A DNA stretch of 6,779 nucleotides from Chitinophagaceae bacterium (GTDB lineage: Bacteria; Bacteroidota; Bacteroidia; Chitinophagales; Chitinophagaceae), in contig CANHMN010000095.1 of NCBI GenBank assembly GCA_947461645.1, positions 1 to 6,779 on the forward strand. Reading direction: 5' to 3'. Of this stretch, positions 1 through 6,237 are shown in pieces. How positions within the stretch are numbered: the stretch's first letter is position 1; every line of letters starts with the position of its first letter. Below the pieces are notes generated by a model that made no database searches, was not told the origin of the DNA, and saw only the letters and a program-made list of their open reading frames with translations. The position numbers and the translations under genes were made by a program.

Positions 1-387
1 AAGGAGCTGCGAAGTGGAGTTGAACAATCTATTGAGGTAAAGCCCCAATACGGGCTAACAGATAATGAAGTAGAACAAATGCTTTTGGATTCCCTTACAC
101 ATGCCAAAGAGGATATTGCTGCAAGAGCTTTAACGGAGGCGCGAACAGAAGGCGAACAATTGCTTGCAGCAACAGAAAGGTTTTTATTGAAGAACAGTTC
201 TTTCCTCACGCAAGAAGAATTAATGAAAACTGCTGCTGCCATGCAAGCATTGCAATTGTCTATAACGATGGATGATAAAAACCTGATTCAGCAAAAAACA
301 GAGGAGCTCAATGCCATATCAAGACCATATGCCGAAAGAATTATGGATAATGCAGTGGCAATAGCTATGAAAGGGAAGTCGATTTAG
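1..387 (+). CDS. hscA: Fe-S cluster assembly chaperone HscA, C-terminal part (5' end outside window)
   Basis: The reading frame is open from the first base, giving the last 128 residues of an Hsp70 chaperone. The segment begins at the end of the substrate-binding beta domain: the stretch SGVEQSIEVKPQYGLTD matches the HscA pattern (E. coli has a very similar SGVEASIQVKPSYGLTD as I recall it). It continues through the alpha-helical lid and ends in KGKSI, much like the KGHSV tail of E. coli HscA rather than the acidic EEVD-like tail of DnaK. HscA-type chaperones use ATP to help transfer Fe-S clusters from the IscU scaffold, with HscB as co-chaperone; this role is family knowledge. The nucleotide-binding domain and any isc/hsc neighbours lie upstream, outside the window. 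The final 23 bp overlap the 3' end of the opposing yfhO-like gene. A generic DnaK paralogue is the alternative, but the tail and the YGLTD stretch favour HscA. Confidence 0.86.
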   Translation, partial: KELRSGVEQSIEVKPQYGLTDNEVEQMLLDSLTHAKEDIAARALTEARTEGEQLLAATERFLLKNSSFLTQEELMKTAAAMQALQLSITMDDKNLIQQKTEELNAISRPYAERIMDNAVAIAMKGKSI

Positions 388-2455
388 AATGGGTAAATGC
401 TAAAATTAGGAGTGAGGATGCAAAAACAACCAAGCTGAAAATCATCATTGCCTTGATCCGAATAGGGTTGAAGGTAAATTCAACAAGATTTTTTCCTTTA
501 TTTACCTGAACACACATGAACGCCTCATCAAATTTTTCTATCTTTTTTTCTTGATGGTTTACGCTGCAAATCCAGTGAGGGTAATGGCTTTGTTGTAAAA
601 CCACCAAAGCATCTTCGGCTGCATTTACTTCAAAGGCAATTTTGTTTGGGGAGAAGTCTTTCCAAACGATTGATTGTTTTTCATTTTCCGGCAGAAAGAA
701 AAGAAATGGCTTCAACATCAGAGAATCTGATTTGCCGCTCTCTATCTTTTGAAATTTATTGGCTGTTGCATTTAGTCTTATGGGATAGGCAGCTTCGTGA
801 ATAACACCAATATTTTTATTGTAAAAACTACCGTCGCCAATCAGTGCTTTTTCAAATGAGGGAAGGGTGTCAATTTTATTGATCGGTTGAAGTGAAGGTA
901 TAGATATGCCTTTTGGAAAACGCTCTAGAATGTTTTGAACATCTCTTACAGAGGCTTTTCCAACACCGGTGAAAGGCAAATTCATCAAGCTAATCAGAAT
1001 AAGGTTTGCCGCGTTTAGGTAGAGAAGTAAATTGATTTTTTTGTGGCGTAAAAATTTGAGCATCATTATCAAAAACGCAAGCTGAATGACGCCTTGAATT
1101 GCTAGGGCATCCCAAAATGTTAGGTTGTCAAGAAGGGATTTTACTTTGCTGGCAAATGATTGTTGTGCAGCCATTGCATCTGCATAAAATAAAATGCTGT
1201 CTTTGGAAAGCAAGATTTTAATTGCAGCTAGTGCAACAGCAATAAAAACAAGCGCAGAGACAATCAGAATTGTTTTTTTGATTTTGGAGAATGAAATTGC
1301 ATCAGTTGAAATATAATTATCCAATTCAATCGCAGCAACAACAATAAAGCTGATCAGTGCAAATATTCTAAACTCGCCATTTAGTCTCACAAAACCAATG
1401 AAAGGGAGGTAATGGTGGGCAAAGGTTTTAAACATCCCTCCTGAGGCCAGCAAGAGAAAAAAAACTCCGATAGCAAGAAAAAACTTTTGGGTTGCATTCT
1501 TTTTGTTTTGTAATGCAAGTATCAGAAAAACGAAAAGAGTTAAACCAAAAAAGCAATTTCGCATAGAAATGTCTGTGCCGAAAAAGGCATCCAATTTTGT
1601 AGTCGTAAGCGGCAGCAGGCTGCTTATCCAGCTTGTAAAAGTTGTTGGATGGAGCAAAGAATCAGTCAGAGTCAATTTGTTTGCGCGAACAAAAAAAGGA
1701 AGAATATCTGCATAGGCGAAAAGCATTCCCGCGCTCATGATAAACAATAAAAGAAGGAGCAGTGCATTGGATTTTATCCAAATGGCAAAGGAATAATTGT
1801 TGTTCTCTTTCTTTTTTTGAACAAGTTGAAAAAGAGAAAAGGCAAAAAAGAAATAAGCAGAAGCGATACTGATTCCAGGGTGTGCAGAGGAAATCAAAAG
1901 GTAAAACAGCAATGAAACAGCAAGTAGGTTACTGATCGAAAAGCGATGGAGTAGGTTGTGATAAGCCCATAAGCACCAGGGTAGAATTGCCGCTCCGCTT
2001 ATCCAGTTGAAATGCTGAAGGTTTCCAATGTTATAGCCGCAACACATGAAAGACAAGGCGGCAATGGTTCTTACCTGCGTGTTTTTAACCCACAGTTTCA
2101 ACAAAACAAAAAAACCGAAACCACCCATCAAAATATACAAAAGCAACTCTAGGGTAAAAGTGTAGGCGTTGTAGCCAAATGTAGAAGCAATTGTCCAAGT
2201 AAACGGACTCCAATATCCGCTGCTCATATCTGCATATTGAGGTATTCCAAAATTGATGTAAGGATTCCAAAGTGGCAAATGGCCAGAATGAATACTCTCA
2301 CTCATAAAAAATTTTGGCGGAAAATAGCCGGTGAAAGCATCATTTTTTAATGCGAAAAGAAAGCTTGCTACAGGTAAATAAGCAAAAAGCAATACGACAA
2401 GAAAAATCAGTGTTGTTTTTTTCCATTGCTGTTTTGAAAAACTGTAATCTTGCAT
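365..2455 (-). CDS. YfhO-like polytopic membrane protein (putative GT-C fold glycosyltransferase)
   Basis: This encodes 696 residues from the chosen start. A short cytoplasmic N-terminus is followed by a first membrane helix at about residues 14-35. An extracytoplasmic loop then has Asp39 (KNDAF) and the signature PLWNPYINFGIPQYAD at about 61-76, as in YfhO proteins (bacterial membrane protein YfhO family). Roughly a dozen further hydrophobic helices run to about residue 490. A soluble extracytoplasmic domain of about 170 residues and one last helix near 668-688 complete it. In Bacillus, YfhO acts with the glycosyltransferase CsbB in glycosylating lipoteichoic acid; in Bacteroidota the acceptor is unknown. 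The frame stays open upstream to an ATG at 2542, but that would overlap the methyltransferase by 60 bp and add an unlikely hydrophilic N-terminus, so I chose the ATG at 2455-2453. There is no SD. The 3' end overlaps hscA by 23 bp. A nearby GT2 gene suggests a shared pathway. Confidence 0.82.
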   Translation of the reverse strand: MQDYSFSKQQWKKTTLIFLVVLLFAYLPVASFLFALKNDAFTGYFPPKFFMSESIHSGHLPLWNPYINFGIPQYADMSSGYWSPFTWTIASTFGYNAYTFTLELLLYILMGGFGFFVLLKLWVKNTQVRTIAALSFMCCGYNIGNLQHFNWISGAAILPWCLWAYHNLLHRFSISNLLAVSLLFYLLISSAHPGISIASAYFFFAFSLFQLVQKKKENNNYSFAIWIKSNALLLLLLFIMSAGMLFAYADILPFFVRANKLTLTDSLLHPTTFTSWISSLLPLTTTKLDAFFGTDISMRNCFFGLTLFVFLILALQNKKNATQKFFLAIGVFFLLLASGGMFKTFAHHYLPFIGFVRLNGEFRIFALISFIVVAAIELDNYISTDAISFSKIKKTILIVSALVFIAVALAAIKILLSKDSILFYADAMAAQQSFASKVKSLLDNLTFWDALAIQGVIQLAFLIMMLKFLRHKKINLLLYLNAANLILISLMNLPFTGVGKASVRDVQNILERFPKGISIPSLQPINKIDTLPSFEKALIGDGSFYNKNIGVIHEAAYPIRLNATANKFQKIESGKSDSLMLKPFLFFLPENEKQSIVWKDFSPNKIAFEVNAAEDALVVLQQSHYPHWICSVNHQEKKIEKFDEAFMCVQVNKGKNLVEFTFNPIRIKAMMIFSLVVFASSLLILAFTHSKSTSLS

Positions 2456-2480
2456 GGTATAAAAATACAGTTTTCGAAAA
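2432..2480. promoter_or_regulatory. Interrupted inverted repeat across the divergent yfhO-like / methyltransferase start region
   Basis: The arm AAAACTGTA (2438-2446) is perfectly complementary to TACAGTTTT (2466-2474). After two mismatches the symmetry continues with TTTT (2432-2435) against AAAA (2477-2480). The spacer is 19 nt and the centre is at 2456, next to the start codon of the yfhO-like gene (2455-2453) and 27 bp before the methyltransferase ATG (2483). The right outer part is itself a 10-bp palindrome, TTTTCGAAAA. The arrangement fits an operator for a dimeric regulator, or an RNA hairpin with the yfhO start codon in its loop. The symmetry is seen directly; the function is inference. 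Confidence 0.5.
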
Positions 2481-2482
2481 TC

Positions 2483-3229
2483 ATGCCGGAAAGAAAATTT
2501 GATGGATTCGATGAGTTTGCTTTGGATTACCGGAAGGTTCATTCAAAGAACATCAGCATTTCAGGTGCCGATAGTAATTATTTCGCTGAAATGAAAGTGA
2601 AGTGGCTTGGTACTTTCGAAAAAAAACTACCATTGAAGGTGCTTGACCTTGGCTGTGGAGATGGCACAACCGCATTGTATTTTCAACAACATTTTCCGCA
2701 ATGGAAAATAACGGGAATAGATGTTTCAGCCAAAAGTATTGAGCAAGCCAAGGATAAAGAATTGTCCAATGCAGAGTTTAAGGTATACGATGGAGAGCAT
2801 ATTCCATTTGAGGCCGAAACTTTTGATTTGGTATTTGTAGCAGGAGTTTTTCATCACGTTGCTTTTGAATACCATGCACAATTGACGGCCGAAATCAAAA
2901 GGGTAATGAAGGGTGGCGCAAGACTTTATTTTTTTGAGCACAATCCACTTAATCCATTGACCCGCTATCTGGTAAACACTTGTGTGTTTGACAAGGACGC
3001 AAAATTGCTTCGCAGCAACTATGCTGTATCTTTGTTGGAAAGAAATGGATTCGGCAATATTAGAAAGAGATTCATCATTTTCTTTCCCAGAAAAGGGTGG
3101 TTGTCTTCCTTTATTTTTTTGGAAAAATACCTGCAAAAAATTCCACTTGGCGGACAATTCGTGCTAGTGGCTATAAAGCCAACAAATGCTGAAATCGTTC
3201 ACGAAGCTCGTTTGTTTATTCAGCAATAA
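2483..3229 (+). CDS. class I SAM-dependent methyltransferase
   Basis: The product has 248 residues and a Rossmann-fold methyltransferase core. Motif I is VLDLGCGDGT at about 53-62, binding the SAM methionine part. An acidic residue follows at the end of beta-2 (GIDVS, Asp80). Next come an acidic stretch near 103-107 (DGEHI) and the FDLVFVAGVFHHV strand and helix at 114-126. A downstream EHNPLNPLTR motif at 152-161 recalls methyltransferases often found near polysaccharide and glycosyltransferase genes. The substrate cannot be read from sequence; a sugar, lipid carrier or quinone is possible. The frame extends 11 codons upstream to an ATG at 2450, but MPERKFDGFDEFALDYRKVH is the usual kind of N-terminus for this family and avoids overlap with the divergent gene, so I start at 2483. 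There is no SD. It lies tail-to-tail with the GT2 gene, 10 bp apart. Confidence 0.85.
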   Translation: MPERKFDGFDEFALDYRKVHSKNISISGADSNYFAEMKVKWLGTFEKKLPLKVLDLGCGDGTTALYFQQHFPQWKITGIDVSAKSIEQAKDKELSNAEFKVYDGEHIPFEAETFDLVFVAGVFHHVAFEYHAQLTAEIKRVMKGGARLYFFEHNPLNPLTRYLVNTCVFDKDAKLLRSNYAVSLLERNGFGNIRKRFIIFFPRKGWLSSFIFLEKYLQKIPLGGQFVLVAIKPTNAEIVHEARLFIQQ

Positions 3230-3247
3230 ATTTTCGGAATTATTTTT
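3225..3247. terminator. Weak AT-rich hairpin between convergent genes, containing both stop codons
   Basis: AATAA(a)TT at 3225-3232 pairs with AATTATT at 3238-3244, with loop TTCGG and one bulged A. It is followed on the plus strand by a short T run to 3247. The TAA stop of the methyltransferase (3227-3229) and the TAA stop of the glycosyltransferase (3242-3240, minus strand) lie in opposite arms. The stem is almost all A-T, so this is a poor intrinsic terminator; it may only reflect the two TAA stops facing each other. Confidence 0.22.
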
Positions 3248-4160
3248 CGATGTTGATGCTGTCTTTAATAAGGTAGCGTGGTCGCTTTTTACTTTCTGTA
3301 AAGAGTTTTGCAATGTATTCTCCAAGCAAGCCGATAGCAAGGAGTTGGGTGCCCCCTAAAATCATAACAGCAATAATAAGCGAAGCCCAGCCCGGTATGG
3401 TTTCGCCCCTGAAGTAGGCGAGTAAGGCATAGGCGCCAAATGCGAAGGAAGCGAGTGAGAGCAAAGAGCCAAAAAGCAAAGCAATTCTTAGCGGCTTGAA
3501 ACTGAATGAAGTTGTGCCCTTCCATGCCAGCCGCATCATGGTAGCAAACGAATATTTTGTTTTGCCGAATTGTCTTGCAGGAGCGTCAAATGTTAAGGTG
3601 GTTGAACGAAAGCCTATCCAACTGAAGATCCCTCTCAGAAACAAATCCCTTTCCTTGAACTGCAAAACGCTTTCTAATACCTTTCTGTTGAAGGCTCGAA
3701 AATCGGCTGCTTTGGGCTCAATTTTTGTTTCAGAAATAGCATTGATGAATTTGTAAAACAAAAGAGAGAAAAATTGTTTGATTGGATTGATATCTACAGT
3801 GCTTTTTCTTTTCGTAATAACCAAATCAAAACCATCATCAATTTTCTGAAACATTTCAGGAAGCAGCGCAGGGGGATGTTGAAGATCCGCATCCATTAAT
3901 ACAATGACATCGCCTGAGGCTTTTTCCATGCCCGCCATCAAAGCGTTCTGATGGCCAAAGTTTCTGCTTAAAGACAAGCATTTTATTCGGGGGTCTCCTT
4001 CAGCGAGTTTGTGAATCTCCCTGAAAGTATTGTCTTTGCTGCCATCATCAACAAAAATAAATTCCGTATCTGTATTGCATACTTTGCCTAGGTCCTCGTA
4101 AAGCAAGTGAATATTCTCGGCTTCGTTGAAAACAGGAAGTATAATTGATGTCTTTGGCAA
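3240..4160 (-). CDS. family 2 glycosyltransferase, GtrB/CsbB/DPM1-like polyprenyl-phosphate sugar synthase
   Basis: The 306-residue protein starts with the GT2 opening SIILPVFNEAEN (5-16). It then has FVDDGSKDNT (36-45, nucleotide binding), SRNFGHQNALMAG (65-77) and the metal-binding DXD-type motif DADLQHPP (90-97). The ADFRAFNRKV acceptor-side motif (152-161) and the QFGKTKYS segment (197-204) follow. Two C-terminal membrane helices at about 222-250 and 259-282 end in LLGEYIAKL and a basic tail. This is the layout of GtrB, CsbB and bactoprenol glucosyltransferases, which move a sugar from a nucleotide donor to undecaprenyl phosphate on the inner leaflet. The sugar cannot be told from sequence. 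The start codon is TTG (4160-4158), with an in-frame TAG two codons upstream and no Met before the GT2 core, so the start is well constrained. No SD is present. The upstream 177 bp to the ribE stop are non-coding. A partnership with the YfhO-like protein is inferred. Confidence 0.9.
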   Translation of the reverse strand: MPKTSIILPVFNEAENIHLLYEDLGKVCNTDTEFIFVDDGSKDNTFREIHKLAEGDPRIKCLSLSRNFGHQNALMAGMEKASGDVIVLMDADLQHPPALLPEMFQKIDDGFDLVITKRKSTVDINPIKQFFSLLFYKFINAISETKIEPKAADFRAFNRKVLESVLQFKERDLFLRGIFSWIGFRSTTLTFDAPARQFGKTKYSFATMMRLAWKGTTSFSFKPLRIALLFGSLLSLASFAFGAYALLAYFRGETIPGWASLIIAVMILGGTQLLAIGLLGEYIAKLFTESKKRPRYLIKDSINIEK

Positions 4161-4337
4161 AATCTATTATTTATGCTGGCGAAATTAAAAAATAAAAAAC
4201 AGTATTTGGCTATTGAATTGAATGTTTAAAAACGCTGACTTTGTTGATTTTTTGGACTTTTTCAAGGGTGATTTACTACGGAAAACTACATTCCACCATC
4301 TAAAGGTTCAGGGTCATAAATAGAGTTCCGAAATCCA

Positions 4338-4925
4338 TTACACCCGCTCCATTATCCTGTTCACATATTTGCCAATCATATCAAATTCAATGTTTACGCT
4401 GTCGTTCAGTTTCAATTGATGGATGTTGGTATGCTCATAGGTAAATGGAATTATGGCCACTTGAAAACTATTTTCTGTCAAATTAAAAACAGTTAAACTC
4501 GTCCCATTGATACATACTGATCCTTTTTCAATGAGCAGCGACTTGAATTTTTGCTCATATTCAAATTGAAATTCCCAACTGCCTTCTTTTTCAATGATGC
4601 GAGTACAAATGGCGGTACAATCAACATGTCCCTGTACGATGTGTCCGTCAATTCTGCCATTCATGGTCATACATCTTTCAAGGTTGAGCAAATCGCCGGC
4701 CTTTAGATTTCCCAGATTGGTTTTTTGAAGGGTTTCAGCAATGGCGGTAACCCTGTGTTTTCCGGGGGAGACTTCTTCAACAGTAAGGCATACTCCATTG
4801 TGGCTTACGCTCTGGTCGGGTTTCAACTGGTTACTTATGGGGGAAGTAACCCAGAAAGTATGGTTTGATCCGTTGGTTTCTATTGAGGTAAGCTCTCCTA
4901 AAGATTCAATTATTCCTGTAAACAT
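4338..4925 (-). CDS. ribE: riboflavin synthase alpha chain
   Basis: Riboflavin synthase converts two 6,7-dimethyl-8-ribityllumazine molecules into riboflavin and a pyrimidinedione, the last step of vitamin B2 synthesis, in the cytosol as a homotrimer. The 195-residue protein has the hallmark N-terminus MFTGIIE and two homologous lumazine-binding barrels, about 1-95 and 96-190. Each has an NG-x-x-LTV motif: NGVCLTV at 43-49 and NGTSLTV at 140-146. Residues matching those implicated in E. coli catalysis are present: Cys46, His100 in GHVDCT, and Ser143. The length is within the usual 195-215. It is divergent from rpsU, with ATGs 110 bp apart, and no other rib gene is in the window. I see no FMN riboswitch in the leader and no SD before the ATG. 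Some genomes call this gene ribC; both names are in use. Confidence 0.96.
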   Translation of the reverse strand: MFTGIIESLGELTSIETNGSNHTFWVTSPISNQLKPDQSVSHNGVCLTVEEVSPGKHRVTAIAETLQKTNLGNLKAGDLLNLERCMTMNGRIDGHIVQGHVDCTAICTRIIEKEGSWEFQFEYEQKFKSLLIEKGSVCINGTSLTVFNLTENSFQVAIIPFTYEHTNIHQLKLNDSVNIEFDMIGKYVNRIMERV

Positions 4926-4955
4926 AGCTTCAAATTTCGGTTATTTTGATGGATA

Positions 4956-4986
4956 TTTGTTCGTTTGGATAAAACCATTATCTTTG
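4956..4986 (+). promoter_or_regulatory. Bacteroidota-type promoter of rpsU
   Basis: TTTG at 4956-4959 is separated by exactly 19 nt from TATCTTTG at 4979-4986, matching the -33 TTTG / -7 TAnnTTTG consensus of the primary sigma factor in this phylum. Transcription would begin near 4991-4994, giving a leader of about 43 nt before the rpsU ATG. A second TTTG at 4964-4967 is too close (11 nt) to serve. Confidence 0.68.
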
Positions 4987-4991
4987 CGTCC

Positions 4992-5013
4992 CGCTTTAAA
5001 AGCGTTATTTTTT
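4992..5013 (+). promoter_or_regulatory. Short stem-loop plus U-rich tract at the 5' end of the rpsU leader
   Basis: CGCTTT (4992-4997) and AAAGCG (4999-5004) form a near-perfect palindrome, able to fold as a 5-bp stem with a 3-nt loop. TTATTTTTT follows at 5005-5013. It lies at the predicted transcript start and directly before the SD. It could cap and stabilise the mRNA or act as a tiny attenuator. The stem is short, so a regulatory role is uncertain. Confidence 0.3.
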
Positions 5014-5017
5014 AACT

Positions 5018-5026
5018 AAAGGAGGT
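5018..5026 (+). promoter_or_regulatory. Full-length Shine-Dalgarno sequence of rpsU
   Basis: AAAGGAGGT at 5018-5026 can pair along its whole length with the 16S rRNA anti-SD (3' end ACCUCCUUU), with 10 nt between GGAGG and the ATG. None of the other five start codons inside this window (yfhO-like, methyltransferase, glycosyltransferase, ribE, xerC-like) nor hpf has such a site. Bacteroidota ribosomes normally hide the anti-SD with help from bS21, the product of this very gene, so an SD here fits autoregulation. Confidence 0.85.
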
Positions 5027-5035
5027 ATAAAAATT

Positions 5036-5230
5036 ATGTTGATCATTGATTCTAAAGATTGCGAAAACATTGACAAGGCCCTTAAAAAGTACAAGAAGAA
5101 GTTCGAAAAGAGCCGTACTTTGCTACAATTGAGGGAAAGACAAGCTTTCACAAAGCCGTCTATCAGACACCGCACCAAAGTGTTGAAAGCAATCTATAAG
5201 CAACAAATGGCTGCAGGAAAAATCGACTAA
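5036..5230 (+). CDS. rpsU: 30S ribosomal protein bS21
   Basis: The 64-residue, very basic protein is the small-subunit protein bS21, which sits on the 30S platform near the 3' end of 16S rRNA. The pattern DKALKKYKKKFEKS (13-26), then LLQLRERQAFTKPSIRH (29-45), then an RTKVLKAIYKQQ helix (46-57), is typical of Bacteroidota bS21. Published structural work on Flavobacterium johnsoniae ribosomes reports that bS21, with bS18 and bS6, holds the anti-SD out of reach. As I recall, Tyr54 of bS21 is a contact residue, and this protein has Tyr at position 54. Expression is from a consensus promoter and a full SD. A strong intrinsic terminator follows 33 bp after the stop. The downstream xerC-like and hpf genes run in the same direction. 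Confidence 0.96.
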   Translation: MLIIDSKDCENIDKALKKYKKKFEKSRTLLQLRERQAFTKPSIRHRTKVLKAIYKQQMAAGKID

Positions 5231-5263
5231 GATTTATTCCAAACTCCACTAAGATATGTTTAC

Positions 5264-5305
5264 CGGTAACCGAGTTATTTAATTAACTTTGGTTACCGTT
5301 TTTTT
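5264..5305 (+). terminator. Intrinsic terminator of rpsU, abutting the xerC-like start codon
   Basis: CGGTAACC (5264-5271) pairs perfectly with GGTTACCG (5291-5298). The inner helix AGTTA (5273-5277) pairs with TAACT (5284-5288) after a 1x2 internal loop, closing on TTTAAT. Seven T residues at 5299-5305 follow at once. This is a strong terminator. Its last T is the base before the ATG of the next gene. Confidence 0.85.
5284..5291 (+). promoter_or_regulatory. Candidate -7 box for the xerC-like gene inside the terminator
   Basis: TAACTTTG matches TAnnTTTG exactly and lies in the descending arm of the rpsU terminator hairpin. Transcription would start around 5297-5300, giving a leader of under 10 nt before the ATG at 5306. 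The -33 element is poor (TTTA at 5259-5262, 21 nt away), and such boxes occur by chance in AT-rich DNA. Confidence 0.3.
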
Positions 5306-6208
5306 ATGCCCGTAAATCAACAAAAGCATATTGCCTCGTTTTTAGATTACCTTAAATTTCAAAAACGATACGCTCAACATACCATTACCTCTTACGAAAA
5401 TGACCTAACTGGGTTTGTTGATTTTATTGAAATACAATATGGTAGTTTATCTCCCAACGAATTAAAGCCAACTTTCATTCGAAGTTGGCTTGCTACTTTG
5501 AAGGGACAAGATTTTTCCGCAAAGACCATCAATCGAAAAATATCAGCACTTAAAACCTTCTTCAAATACCTCTTGAAGCAGGGCCTAATTGAAGTTAGTC
5601 CTATGACTACTATTGTTTCTCCCAAACAAAGCAAAAGACTTCCAGAATATGTAGAGCGAAAGGACATGGGAACGCTTTTTGATTACGTTGAGTTTACGGA
5701 AGATTGGAAGGGAAATACGGAACGCTTGGTGTTAGAGCTGTTATACAACACAGGGATCCGTCAGGCCGAACTCATTGGGTTGAAAGAAAATGCCATTGAT
5801 TTTCAGCGGGGTTTAATTAGAGTTCTTGGAAAAGGCAGCAAGGAAAGAATAATACCCGTAAGTCCAACATTGGTTATCAGTATAAAAAATTACATTGATG
5901 CCAAGAAGAAAGAGCTGGAAAATCCCAATAGAGAATTCCTGTTGGTGAAGGATGATGGTCAAAAACTCTATCCAAAATGGGTTTACAATAGTGTTAAAAA
6001 GTACCTTTCTTTGGTGACGACCATCGATAAAAAAAGTCCGCACGTGCTCCGTCATACTTTCGCAACTCACCTCAGCAACAATGGGGCAGATCTCAATGCC
6101 ATAAAGGAATTGCTGGGTCACAGCAGTCTGGCAGCTACGCAGATTTATACCCACAATACCATCGAAAAATTAAAGGATGTGTATAAAAAAGCTCACCCTA
6201 AAGCCTGA
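5306..6208 (+). CDS. xerC: tyrosine recombinase, XerC/XerD family
   Basis: The 300-residue length is normal for Xer recombinases, which resolve chromosome dimers at dif sites by cutting and rejoining DNA. The N-terminal SAM-like core-binding domain spans about 5-90 (FLDYLKFQKRYAQHTITSYENDL; INRKISALKTFFKYL at 75-89). The catalytic domain follows from about 110. All active-site residues are present with the same spacing as E. coli XerD: Arg152 (TGIRQAEL), Lys176 (GKGSKER), His246 and Arg249 (HVLRHTFATHL), His272 (LGHSS) and nucleophile Tyr281 (QIYTH). The gene should therefore be active. XerC versus XerD cannot be settled from one sequence; I use xerC because that is the usual name at this locus. 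The start at 5306 is the only Met before residue 100 and gives a family-like N-terminus, yet the ATG directly abuts a terminator U-tract with no SD. Confidence 0.92.
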   Translation: MPVNQQKHIASFLDYLKFQKRYAQHTITSYENDLTGFVDFIEIQYGSLSPNELKPTFIRSWLATLKGQDFSAKTINRKISALKTFFKYLLKQGLIEVSPMTTIVSPKQSKRLPEYVERKDMGTLFDYVEFTEDWKGNTERLVLELLYNTGIRQAELIGLKENAIDFQRGLIRVLGKGSKERIIPVSPTLVISIKNYIDAKKKELENPNREFLLVKDDGQKLYPKWVYNSVKKYLSLVTTIDKKSPHVLRHTFATHLSNNGADLNAIKELLGHSSLAATQIYTHNTIEKLKDVYKKAHPKA

Positions 6209-6237
6209 TTTTTTCTCTTTAACATAATTTTTGTTCG

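Noticed and set aside
1457..1464. A8 tract in the yfhO-like gene (and T7 tracts in the methyltransferase gene) as phase-variation sites
   Set aside because: Short homopolymers are common in AT-rich DNA; both genes are intact and no longer tract or repeat unit is present.
2445..2452. TAATCTTG as a -7 box for the methyltransferase
   Set aside because: One mismatch to TAnnTTTG, and no TTTG at a suitable distance; the TTTG at 2433-2436 is only 8 nt away.
2450..2482. Upstream ATG at 2450 extending the methyltransferase by 11 residues
   Set aside because: It would begin inside the yfhO-like coding region, and the start at 2483 gives a more usual N-terminus.
2456..2542. Upstream ATG at 2542 extending the yfhO-like gene by 29 residues
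   Set aside because: It would overlap the methyltransferase coding region by 60 bp, and the added residues are not typical of a YfhO N-terminus. The ATG at 2455 places the first membrane helix where expected.
2726..3157. Minus-strand open frame of 143 codons inside the methyltransferase gene
   Set aside because: It is a shadow of the real gene on the other strand; no recognisable domain or start signal.
4741..5019. Plus-strand open frame of 92 codons opposite ribE
   Set aside because: It lies mostly antisense to the well-supported riboflavin synthase gene, matches no family I know, and runs through the rpsU promoter.
4926..5035. FMN riboswitch upstream of ribE
   Set aside because: The gap is only 110 bp and shows none of the conserved RFN element blocks on the minus strand.
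6225..6233. TAATTTTTG upstream of hpf as a -7 box
   Set aside because: The spacing within the box is one base too long and no TTTG lies 17-23 nt upstream, so I do not call it a promoter.
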